A DNA stretch of 22,036 bases, from assembly GCA_003427395.1 (NCBI GenBank), contig BFEA01000531.1:306078-328113 (forward strand), in the 5' to 3' direction. The stretch comes from Chara braunii (taxonomy: Eukaryota; Streptophyta; Charophyceae; Charales; Characeae). Below, piece after piece: positions 8,818 to 15,670 of this stretch; within the stretch, counting starts at the first letter, position 1, and every line of letters starts with the position of its first letter. Below the pieces are notes generated by a model. The model searched no databases, was not told the origin of the DNA, and was given only the letters and a program-made list of their open reading frames with translations. A program made the translations under genes and the position numbers.

Positions 8818-9200
8818 TGCCCTGCCAGTGAGGCAGGGTGGATTCCACGGGGGGCAGCTAACTGCCTCACTCCCATCATACTCAAATCAGCACTGTAGCG
8901 TTCTGTATCCGACCATGATCGCAGCATAAGGCGAGTTTTTTTTTTTGTTTTGTTGTTCATTCGTTTTCATACGGACAGATGCCCTCACTGGGAACGGGGC
9001 CTCTCCGGCACGTCGTAGAATGTATCCGAGGGCTATGACCGCGTTCGGGGAGTTTCTGTTTCTAATCTCCTTTTTCTTTTTTCCATTTTTGTCTTTTTCG
9101 GATATAACTGCTGTGCGTACCACAAAAGAAAATGCAACGGGACCCACGCTCGGCAAAACTCGGTGCGCAGTGAAAATCAGGCTCGGCAAAAACAGGATTG

Positions 9201-9313
9201 GCGCTCTGATAACTTTTTCTTTTCGCTTTTGCGCTCTGATAACTTTGTTTTCTTTTCGTTTTTGCGCTCTGATAACTTTGTTTTCTTTTCGTTTTTGCGC
9301 TCTGATAACTTTG
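9201..9313. repeat. 33-bp tandem repeat, four copies
   Basis: Units start with gcgctctgataactttg at 9201, 9231, 9264 and 9297; the first period is 30 bp and the next two are 33 bp. Single relatives (gcgctctg) sit at about 9828 and 10436 next to other hammerhead-repeat pieces, so the unit is part of the same repeat complex. Confidence 0.9.
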
Positions 9314-9318
9314 TGACG

Positions 9319-9340
9319 ATATATATATATATATATATAT
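9319..9340. repeat. (AT)11 microsatellite
   Basis: Pure AT dinucleotides between the 33-bp array and the first hammerhead copy. Shorter gatatata stretches occur at the ends of the other copies of this repeat family, so the AT tract may have grown from the element end. Confidence 0.9.
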
Positions 9341-9367
9341 ACAGAGTTCTGTTTGTGATGATATATA

Positions 9368-9495
9368 CAGGGTTCAGCTTCCTGACAAGTAGGTGAAACT
9401 CCGACGAAACAATTCGTCACAGCCCCTCGTTTGTTGTCCTCTTCTCTCGCTCCCTCTCTGCCCCTGCGGTTTACCGTAGGCAGCTCTGCTTGACG
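9368..9495 (+). mobile_element. Hammerhead-bearing repeat, copy 1 (degenerate ribozyme)
   Basis: Aligns with the copy at 10217-10338 through loop gttcag, the stem II/GAAAC region, gtcacagcccctcgtttgtt and a pyrimidine-rich stretch to tttaccg and gcttgacg. The ribozyme core reads CTGACAA (9382-9388) instead of CTGATGA. The change at G8, the general-acid position, should abolish cleavage. Stem II has one mismatch (GTAGG/CCGAC), and stems I and III do not pair properly. GAAA is at 9406-9409. Confidence 0.8.
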
Positions 9496-9836
9496 CAGGC
9501 AAGGTGTTTTGATATCCTGGTTGGTCTTGTCCCGTCGTTTGGTCTGTGACGGTGGGGGCGGTGCTTGCATGTGGGACTTGTCATCTAGGATTTGTTTCCC
9601 CCTGTTTTGTTGTGTTCGGCCGTTTCCTCCCTCTTTTATTTGCCTCTTTGCCCTTTGGCTGTGCAAGTGGGTCGATATGACACACGGGTGTGGGGGCAGC
9701 CGCCGCTCAACCTACATCCACGTGGGCGGCCTTGATACGCAAGAGGTTTTGAACAGGGGGAGTTGTAAGAAAGAAGATAAAAAAACGAATTGTTTTTTCT
9801 TGTTTTTTTTCGCTTTTGCGCTCTGACATATATATA
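9496..9836. other. Internal segment between hammerhead repeats, no gene
   Basis: No recognisable coding region. A segment at about 9757-9826 (gttgtaagaaagaagat, an A run, cgaatt, a T-rich stretch, gcgctctg) recurs in the same orientation at about 10365-10444, so it belongs to the same repeat complex. Open frames here are mostly low complexity. Confidence 0.6.
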
Positions 9837-9920
9837 CAGTTTGTCACAGCCCCTCGTTTGTTGTCCTCTTCTCCCTCTCTGCCTACGGTTTACCGGGCAG
9901 TTCTGTTTGTGACGATATAT
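9837..9920 (+). mobile_element. Hammerhead-family repeat, truncated copy without the ribozyme core
   Basis: Begins at cagtttgtcacagcccctcg, the position immediately after the GAAA of the ribozyme in the intact copy. It continues through gcctacggtttaccgggcag, which can fold as a hairpin, to gtgacgatatat. The catalytic 5' part is missing. Confidence 0.75.
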
Positions 9921-10141
9921 GCTACGACTTCGCTAGCTTCCTGCTACGGTTTTTTCCAGTCAGGTCGAGCGGCAGTGGTCGGGGCCGTTACTAGGCGGCC
10001 ATGCTGTGTCTCTAGTGCCAGCGGCGTGTCTGGAGTGTATTTTTTGGCTGTGACAGACCTTTCTTTGTTTCGTGGATGTTTTGGTTTGTGATGGGGTGTG
10101 AACCGACAGTCTGTAGAGTTTTCCATCTGGTGTGGGTGAGT

Positions 10142-10177
10142 GATAGTCTACTTCGATTTTGGTTAAGGTAGATTATC
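10142..10177. repeat. 10-bp inverted repeat
   Basis: gatagtctac and gtagattatc can pair with one wobble or mismatch across a 16-base spacer, about 30 bases upstream of the ribozyme. It could be a structural element of the same transcript; its significance is unproven. Confidence 0.4.
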
Positions 10178-10206
10178 ATTTACAGTGTAATCAGTGAGGG
10201 GATTCT

Positions 10207-10266
10207 GCAGACTGTTGAGGGTTCAGCCTCCTGATGAGTCGGTGAAACTCCGACGAAACAGTTTGT
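10207..10266 (+). ncRNA. Type III hammerhead self-cleaving ribozyme
   Basis: All invariant core bases are present: C3-A9 as CTGATGA (10231-10237) and G12-A14 as GAA (10255-10257), with the cleavage triplet GTT. Stem I is GAGG (10217-10220) with CCTC (10227-10230) around loop GTTCAG. Stem II is GTCGG (10238-10242) with CCGAC (10250-10254) around loop TGAAACT. Stem III pairs gcagactgt (10207-10215) with acagtttgt (10258-10266) over nine pairs, three of them G-U. The predicted cut lies between 10216 and 10217. Hammerheads catalyse RNA self-cleavage to 2',3'-cyclic phosphate and 5'-OH ends. The open stem III makes this type III, the form found in plant retrozyme LTRs; Penelope-like elements carry minimal type I. 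Activity is predicted, not shown. Confidence 0.88.
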
Positions 10267-10338
10267 CACAGCCCCTCGTTTGTTGTCCTCTTCTCTCTTT
10301 CTGCCTACGGTTTACCGGGCAGTTCTATTTGACGATAT
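10217..10338 (+). mobile_element. Hammerhead-bearing repeat, copy 2 (retrozyme-like)
   Basis: A direct repeat of 9368-9495; homology between the two copies starts close to the ribozyme cleavage site. After the ribozyme come gtcacagcccctcgtttgtt, a CT-rich stretch, a potential hairpin (ctgcctacggtttaccgggcag without its last bases, 10301-10320), and ttgacgatata. No tRNA-complementary primer-binding site, polypurine tract or TG...CA ends were recognised, so the assignment to retrozymes rests on ribozyme type, direct-repeat layout and unit size. Confidence 0.65.
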
Positions 10339-10362
10339 ATATCGTCAAGTAGAGCTGCCTGG
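10315..10362. repeat. 48-bp near-perfect palindrome at an element junction
   Basis: Arms 10315-10338 and 10339-10362 are reverse complements with three mismatches in 24, centred on gacgatatatatcgtc. It joins the 3' end of the plus-strand hammerhead repeat to an inverted copy of the same end, so two elements or ends meet head-to-head here. Confidence 0.85.
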
Positions 10363-10460
10363 AGTTGTAAGGAAGAAGATAAAAAAACGAATTCACTTTT
10401 TCCTTGTTTCTTTCTGTTTATTTTTTTTCTGCTTTTGCGCTCTGGTATTCTTGTGACACT

Positions 10461-10570
10461 ATATATCGTCAAGCAGAGCTGTCCCGTAAACCGTAGGCAG
10501 AGAGGGAGAAGAGGAAAACAAACGAGGGGCTGTGACAATCTGTTTCGTGGGAGTTTCATGGACTCAACGT
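10461..10570 (-). mobile_element. Hammerhead-family repeat, inverted degenerate copy
   Basis: Read on the minus strand, it runs from a stem II-like segment (gtccatgaaactcccac) and cgaaac through gtcacagcccctcgtttgtt and the CT-rich stretch to gcctacggtttac and gcttgacgatatat. The CTGATGA box is replaced by an unrelated sequence and stem II is mispaired, so the ribozyme is dead. Confidence 0.75.
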
Positions 10571-11763
10571 AAGGGAGTCCCATGGAGGGTGAGGGGAAGT
10601 TCTTTGTCCTGCAGAAGTCTTCTAGTCCCACAGAGTGAATAATGTTGTCCAGTTTGGTGAAATTTTCTATCATAAATTGTATAGATGTATGAAATGTTTT
10701 AGAATGCATCCTCCAGTCTCCTTGTTCCTCTTTGCGCATCCCCAGATCGGCCTCGGCCTACCCTGTCAAGCCTACTTCGCTCTTTCCTGATTGAACCTTG
10801 CCCATCTTCTTGAGCTTTTTTTTTTCTTTTTTTTTTTCTTTCCAGGGGGGAAGGACGAGTCTTATCTTCATCTTGAAAGATTTGTATAAACCGCCAATTC
10901 ACATGAGCCTAAGTCGTCGAGGCTACTTGTCAAGGCTCGCGAGCCTGCGACTGCGCCTTTTCGAAGTGGCCTGCCCCACTTTCATAACCGGCCCAAGCCC
11001 GAAGCGGAACAGTCTTACCGCGGATACTGGCACGCGTGAACTGGTGGTACACGCCTCACATCGACCGCAGGGCCGTGTTTTCAGAGGCTGAAAAGCGCCG
11101 TCGGCCACCGATTTCTTTTATCGAGGGCGCGCCAGTGCCGGCTTTTCCGGATAAGCGAGGAGTTTCTTTTCAGCAAGTCTGGGGCCGTGTACTGGCGGTC
11201 TAACTCCTTTTTGCAATCGATCTCCTGTTTCGATTTCGTTTTTTCTCTTCTTATTCATTATTCAATTGCTTAATTCATTATTCAACTTAATGACTGTAGT
11301 TGAGGGGTTTAAGCAGTAAATCGACACCCTAAAGACAAAAAAGCCAAGGGTAATGAGAATTGGACAGAATCGGACACTGCAAGATAGATACGTTGTGAAA
11401 GCGGAAGTCCTGGTGTCGGAGTAAGTTGTGTGCGCTCTATGTTGGAACGTTTTCGCTGACGACAACTGTACCGTCTTCGTTGGATCATCGGGGCGTGCCC
11501 AGAAAAGAAAAAGAAAAAAAAAATCACAGGCCGGTGAGTAAGTGGAAGGCACAGCCATAGCCTAACGGAGAAGAAGAAGAGGAAAACAGAGGCATAGCTT
11601 TAGTGGCGCAGAAGCCGAGGAAAGCGGAAGTGGAAGTGGAAGACGGCCGGCTGCAGACGAGAGGACACAGTTGCAGCTTCTCGAGCCCAGCCAAGTCGAC
11701 AAGCAAACAAGGGAGCCCCTTGTTTGCGACGGCAGCACTCCATCACTCTTCTGTTTCGTCGAG
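10571..11763. other. Upstream region of the Whirly gene, no other gene seen
   Basis: Contains T/C-rich tracts (10815-10845), a moderately GC-rich block (10900-11130) and A/T-rich DNA (11230-11300). Short open frames on both strands show no recognisable family. A core promoter could not be assigned. Unlike the Maf and DUF952 genes, there is no (GA)n tract upstream. Confidence 0.5.
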
Positions 11764-12567
11764 ATGCAGGCGTGTGCGAGGACGTCGTTTTCTCTCCCGA
11801 TGTTTACTCGCGCCATAGCCGGCGTCAAGAGCAACTGGACCTGGGTTCATCGAGCGTTTTTCCAACGGAGAAGGGTATTGCAAGGTGGACCTCCACAGAT
11901 TTCCGGGTTCCGCTGTGCGAGGAGCATTCACAGACAAGCTGCCAAATATCCACCAAGCCTGTTCCCTCGCTCAGACCTTACCGCGGCCAATGGTCGGAGC
12001 CGGAGCCGTCAGGTATATGTATATCAAACCGTGTACAAAGGGAAGTCGGCGATGGCTTACCGACCTATTCTGCCCGTCTTTAAATCACTGGAGAGTGGAT
12101 CCCTCACGCTCGCAAGAGAGGGTTGTGTCTTTCTGGAGTTCGCTCCAGCGATTGGCACACAGAAATATGACTGGCAGAAAAAGCAGGTCTTTGCCCTCTC
12201 GGCAACGGAAATTGGGAGACTGCTGGTGTCGGACGAGTGTGAGTTCTACCACGATCCGAACATGGGGCAAAGCAAGCAAGGGCAGGTGAATAAGAGGCTG
12301 ACCGTTCGTTTATCACAGGACGGCAGCGCAATCTTTTTCACTTTGGAAGTGAATAACGACATAGAGAATGTGAAGGAAAAGATTCAGATTCCTCTGAAGC
12401 GAGACGAGATTGCTGTCATGCGTGCGGCATTCCAGTACATCTTGCCGCACTTGATGGGTTGGCATGCTATTGTCGATCCGTCCCAAGCAATCATTGCGCC
12501 AACAACGTCGGGAGAAGGCAGGGGTAAGCTGCTGTCTGAGAAAGACGAAAATGTTCACTGGGAGTGA
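11764..12567 (+). CDS. WHY: Whirly family single-stranded-DNA-binding protein
   Basis: A 267-residue, single-frame Whirly protein. The first ~80 residues are rich in Arg and Ser, nearly free of acidic residues (for example HRAFFQRRR) and look like an organelle presequence, mitochondrial-leaning. The Whirly fold follows: the oligomerisation/ssDNA motif YKGKSAM (91-97, the KGKAAL motif of land plants), FAPAIG, YDWQKKQVFALSATEIG (135-151), CEFYHDP (159-165) and the helical end LPHLMGW (227-233). Whirlies form tetramers, and 24-mers through the KGKAAL motif. They protect organelle genomes from microhomology-mediated rearrangement, and some act in the nucleus. The C-terminus ends with an acidic SEKDENVHWE stretch. 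The frame is open upstream to an ATG at 11671, but that would place acidic residues before the presequence, so 11764 is preferred. No intron is required, although land-plant homologues usually have several. The WHY1-versus-WHY2 orthology was not resolved. Confidence 0.92.
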   Translation: MQACARTSFSLPMFTRAIAGVKSNWTWVHRAFFQRRRVLQGGPPQISGFRCARSIHRQAAKYPPSLFPRSDLTAANGRSRSRQVYVYQTVYKGKSAMAYRPILPVFKSLESGSLTLAREGCVFLEFAPAIGTQKYDWQKKQVFALSATEIGRLLVSDECEFYHDPNMGQSKQGQVNKRLTVRLSQDGSAIFFTLEVNNDIENVKEKIQIPLKRDEIAVMRAAFQYILPHLMGWHAIVDPSQAIIAPTTSGEGRGKLLSEKDENVHWE

Positions 12568-12574
12568 GACAGGG

Positions 12575-12815
12575 GATTCCTCTAAAGCGAGACGAGATTG
12601 TTGTCATGCGTGCGGCATTCCAGTACATATCTTGCCGCACTTGATGCGTTGACATGCTGTTGTCGATCCGTCCCAAGCAATCATTGCTCCTACGACGTCA
12701 GGAGAAGGCAGGCAGGGGTAAGGTGCAGTCTGAGAGCGACGAAAATGTTCGCTGGGGGTGAGACAGGGATAAGGTGCAGTCTGAGAGCGACGAAAATGTT
12801 CGCTGGGGGTGATGA
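12575..12815 (+). pseudogene. Tandemly duplicated, decayed 3' end of the Whirly gene
   Basis: The segment 12387-12574 (last ~60 codons plus flank) is repeated at 12575-12767 with a period of 188 bp. The copy has a two-base insertion in the LPHL region (catatcttg), a GG to AC-type change creating a stop soon after, and an extra ggca. The last ~50 bp are then repeated again at 12768-12812 (period 51 bp). These pieces lack a start and cannot encode a Whirly domain. They may form part of the 3' UTR of the intact gene. Confidence 0.88.
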
Positions 12816-13280
12816 AAAGGCAGTTAGTGGACGAGAGCTGCACAGCCTCCCCACCTCCTTCTCCCCCTTTGCTTGCTTCCGCTCAGGCAGAGGGATCGTA
12901 ACAGAAGAGAGTTGGGATTTGTACGAGGATTCTCTGGCAGCGACACGGCATGTCGATTTTGTTTCGTCACCATGTCTTCAGAAGCTTTTTTTTTTCGTTT
13001 TTTTTTTTCTTTTTCTTGTTTTTGTCTTCAGAGGCTTTGACCATCACATCAACCCAAGAATGTGACGACAGAAATATGTGGTGGTTGTCTTCTGTGCCTT
13101 TTTCATGCACACGATTCCAGGCCAATTGTGAGTAGAAGTCTGGCGTCTTCAGTTTCTACACTCCTATAGGGCGTCTCTTCTGTGCGTTTTTCATGTGCAC
13201 AATTTGTCTGATGATTCGGATCCGATAAATCCATGCAGCATCAGATAAGGGTCGTCTGGGCCTTTCATACGTGTAGGTTG
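12816..13280. other. Intergenic, T-rich with short duplications
   Basis: Contains T-rich runs at 12987-13022 and a duplicated tcttctgtgc(c/g)tttttcatg motif at about 13089 and 13168. No gene recognised. Confidence 0.5.
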
Positions 13281-13406
13281 TTTTTTTTTTTTTTTTTTTT
13301 TTTTTTGACCAGTTCTCGATTGATGTGTGTCATCCTTGATGGCGCAGGGGCCATGCTAATCTTCTTTCTCTGTATCGTTCCAATTTTAACGGATGTCCCA
13401 AAGGAC
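13281..13406 (-). pseudogene. U6 snRNA retrocopy with poly(A) tail
   Basis: On the minus strand, 13406 to 13307 matches U6 snRNA almost end to end: 5' gtcctttgggacatccg, the aaaattggaacgatacagag region containing the ACAGAGA box, gcatggcccctgcgc, ggatgacac and a 3' ggtc. Two 4-base insertions are present. The 3' end continues directly into 26 A (T on the plus strand, 13281-13306) instead of the native oligo(U). Imperfect flanking repeats tacgtgtag (13268-13276) and tacatgtag (13407-13415) fit a target-site duplication (8 of 9). No Pol III U6 promoter (upstream element plus TATA) is seen on the right side. This is a LINE-type retropseudogene. Confidence 0.9.
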
Positions 13407-13431
13407 TACATGTAGCATTTCTCATGTAGTC
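13404..13431. repeat. 9-bp inverted repeat
   Basis: gactacatg (13404-13412) pairs perfectly with catgtagtc (13423-13431) around a 10-base spacer. It overlaps the 5' end and flank of the U6 retrocopy and may be incidental. Confidence 0.5.
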
Positions 13432-13620
13432 TGTCCATCGGATCCCAGCCAGCTTTTATCTGATGTCACACACAAATGTCTCAAATGGTTCCATGTTTAA
13501 TTTGTTCTGTGATAGATTCAAAAAAAAAAAAAAAAAAAAGAAGAAGAAAAAAAAAAAAGAACGAGGATGGTTCATGATTGTTTTGTGTTTATCCAAGTAT
13601 ATACATATTCTGTAATATAC

Positions 13621-13706
13621 ATATATATCGTAAAGAGGGAGAAGAGGACGACAAACGAGGGGGGCTGTGACGAACTGTTTCGTCGGAGTTTCACCGACTC
13701 GAGATC
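13621..13706 (-). mobile_element. Hammerhead-family repeat, inverted copy with intact stem II
   Basis: On the minus strand the copy keeps a perfect stem II (gtcgg/ccgac, 13682-13698), GAAAC and the downstream gtcacagccccc, ctcgtttgt and CT-rich stretch, ending in atatata. The CTGATGA box is lost (ctcgag precedes stem II), so the copy is truncated inside the ribozyme core. Confidence 0.8.
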
Positions 13707-14008
13707 TGTATTTAGTGCCATTTCAGGTCAGATTCGGATGGATGGCAAGAGGAAGACAGAAGTGGAGATGACTGGAAGCCCTGTCCAGATTGGTCGTCAG
13801 GTTAACTTGTACAGGAGCGCATCACAGGCCATGCAGTCAGGCAGAATGCATCTCTGCCCCTGCAGGCCGGGCAGGCTGACCTGTCCCCTGTCTGTCTCAG
13901 TGAGTGAGGTAGATTACGTCTCTCTCCCCAGAGGGCTCTCCGACTTTGGGTTGAGGCCTTTCTGCGCCTGCTGGTTGCAGAGCGTCGATTTCTTCTTTTC
14001 TAGCCTGC
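13707..14008. other. No recognised gene; unassigned open frame
   Basis: A frame open from 13567 to 14058 reads non-repetitively after about 13735 (starting MDGKRKTEVEMTGSP) and could hold an exon remnant. No domain is recognised, and the frame also runs through the hammerhead repeat, which argues against a real gene. Confidence 0.3.
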
Positions 14009-14058
14009 GGGCAATGCTGCGTGCAGTTTTTGTCGGCAATGCTGCGTACAGTTTTTGA
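14009..14058. repeat. 25-bp tandem duplication
   Basis: gcaatgctgcgt(g/a)cagttttt occurs twice in direct succession with one or two differences. Confidence 0.8.
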
Positions 14059-14099
14059 CATGAGCATTGGCGGAGTGCACCCCATCATCTCTGCCGGGA

Positions 14100-14700
14100 C
14101 CGTGTTTTCTCCCTCCTTGTCTTCCCATCCCTTATCCTCTTCCTCGTTCAATTTCTGGCTTTTGTTCTCTTGCGCTGTTTCACAATCACCCAGTCTCCAT
14201 CACCCTCCTCCTCCTCCTACTTCTCTCTCTCCTCTTTACTCCACTCACTGCTTCTGTCCATAACTGCTTTAGTCGTCTGCTGTTGCTATCCTTGTACCTC
14301 TCCTCCTCATTATGCTATTCTTTGGTGCTCGTTGCGTTCCATGTGTACTCAGTCTTGCTTTCATGTATCTCTTCTCTACCTCAACGTCCTTCCTCCTGTT
14401 TTTCCTTCTCGTTCTGCTCGTTTTAAAATCGTCTCTTCTCTGTTTGTCTACTCATGCACGACTTCGCAATGGCGTCCCCTCCTCGTGTTGCTCCAGGTTT
14501 TCTTTGAGGCAGGAGGATTTTTCTCCCTCTCCTCCTCCTCCTCCTCCTCCTCCCTCCCCCCCCTCCGCTTGCTCGCTATCCTTGCTCCTGTTTTGCCGTC
14601 TATTTCTTCTCTTTTACACTGTGTCTTCTCTGTTCGTGTACTCGTGCACGGCCTCGCGTTGACATTTCTGTCTTGTGTGTTCAGTTTTTCTTTGTTGCAG
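14100..14700. other. Pyrimidine-rich (CT) region
   Basis: About 600 bases with strong C/T bias on the plus strand, including CTC-type runs at 14526-14570. Open frames in all three forward frames are Ser/Leu/Phe-rich artefacts of this bias. No gene recognised. Confidence 0.7.
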
Positions 14701-15136
14701 GATTTTCCGCTTACCAGCATAGCGGCCAGATACATTCCAACGAGATTTTTCAGTGGTGGCAAATAAATATCTTATTTATGAAAGGACTTTGCATGCGCAG
14801 TCCGAACGTAATAAACTTGCGTATTGACTTGTTTCAGAAGAACTGCCAGTCGGCTGACCCTCGTCCAGTCCAGGGAGCTATATAGGTATACTCACAGAGG
14901 GTAGAGATAGGGGGAGCAAGAGGGAGAGGGAGGGAATAACTTGTGGGACAGGTAGAATGATAGAATGTTTGTGACAATATATAGGTACGAAGATCAATAA
15001 TTACGAAGATAGATGGCATAGGGGCATAGGCAGACAAGGATAGCTAACCTACATTGGAAAGATAGAGGGTGTGATCGAGGCAGCGAGAACGCCAGCAAGC
15101 TAGCGAGCAAGAGCGCGCGCACGCAACTGTGCACTC

Positions 15137-15140
<4 letters not shown>
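14701..15140. other. Intergenic, no gene seen
   Basis: Contains the inverted 22-bp dispersed motif (14718-14739) and an AT-rich near-palindrome, aaataaatatcttattta (about 14760-14778). Otherwise it is purine-rich unique-looking sequence. Confidence 0.5.
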
Positions 15141-15198
<58 letters not shown>

Positions 15199-15229
15199 CA
15201 TTGAGAGAGAGAGAGAGAGAGAGAGAGAG
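15141..15229. repeat. (GT)n-(GA)n compound microsatellite
   Basis: GT units at 15141-15166 pass directly into GA units (15167-15197). After a short ggcattg interruption, a second GA tract runs to 15229, where it meets the adapter junction. Confidence 0.95.
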
Positions 15230-15267
15230 CTGTCTCTTATACACATCTAGATGTGTATAAGAGACAG
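15230..15267. other. Second mate-pair library junction adapter, artefact
   Basis: The same 38-bp head-to-head Tn5 mosaic-end palindrome as at 8034-8071: 15230-15248 is the 19-base end and 15249-15267 its reverse complement. It sits at the edge of a GA tract, a likely place for a false overlap. Short frames reading through it are artefacts. Confidence 0.97.
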
Positions 15268-15611
15268 CTCCCGACCTGCTTTCCCGCGAAGCGAACGCAC
15301 GGTCATTATGTCTGTATTTGTCGCATTTTGAGTCTAGATACGGCGATAATGAATGTGTACATTCTATTCGGAGGCAGGCGGGGTAGCTGGAACTACATCC
15401 TGGTTTTAGTCCCGACGTAGCCCAGGTAGCTACTCGAACCCCGATCCCTACCCTAATCCTTGCCTTATCTTAACTCTATCCGGATGCTATACCTACCTAC
15501 CTTATTCTCCTCTCTCCTATCCCGACCCTACTCCCTGTCGCTATCCGTACCCCTTATCTGTTCGTGCCCTGAGTGTATAAGCCCAAACCATCCCCTCTGT
15601 CACGTTCCCCA
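15268..15611. other. No gene seen
   Basis: C/T-rich sequence after about 15420. The minus strand carries ggggttcgagtagctacc (within 15425-15445), which resembles a Pol III B box. A convincing A box and folds are lacking, so no tRNA or SINE is called. Confidence 0.4.
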
Positions 15612-15612
15612 A

Positions 15613-15670
<58 letters not shown>
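15612..15670. repeat. (AAT)n microsatellite
   Basis: About 19 AAT units. One reading frame gives poly-Asn, which is an artefact of the microsatellite. Confidence 0.95.

Noticed and set aside
8887-9666. 259-codon minus-strand frame with IRAQKRKENKV repeats
   Set aside because: The peptide repeat is the translation of the 33-bp tandem array, and the frame crosses the (AT)n tract and hammerhead repeat.
10217-10290. Alternative type I hammerhead using the GTC downstream of GAAAC (10265-10267)
   Set aside because: The bases after GTC (acagcc) cannot pair with those just before CTGATGA (cagcctc) to form stem I, while the type III fold closes all three stems.
11671-11763. Upstream ATG for the Whirly protein
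   Set aside because: It would add 31 residues with several acids ahead of an Arg-rich presequence; the ATG at 11764 gives a typical organelle-targeted N-terminus.
13206-13232. CTGATGA followed by a ttcggatccgat stem as a hammerhead
   Set aside because: The base series after the stem is taaatcc, lacking the obligatory GAAA, and no stem III partner is seen.
14067-14766. Ser/Leu/Phe-rich frames resembling membrane proteins
   Set aside because: All three forward frames are open through the CT-rich region, which indicates base bias and not coding.
15044-15244. Minus-strand frame starting MYKRQLSLS
   Set aside because: Its start lies in the Tn5 mosaic-end adapter and the rest is microsatellite; MYKRQ is the translated adapter.
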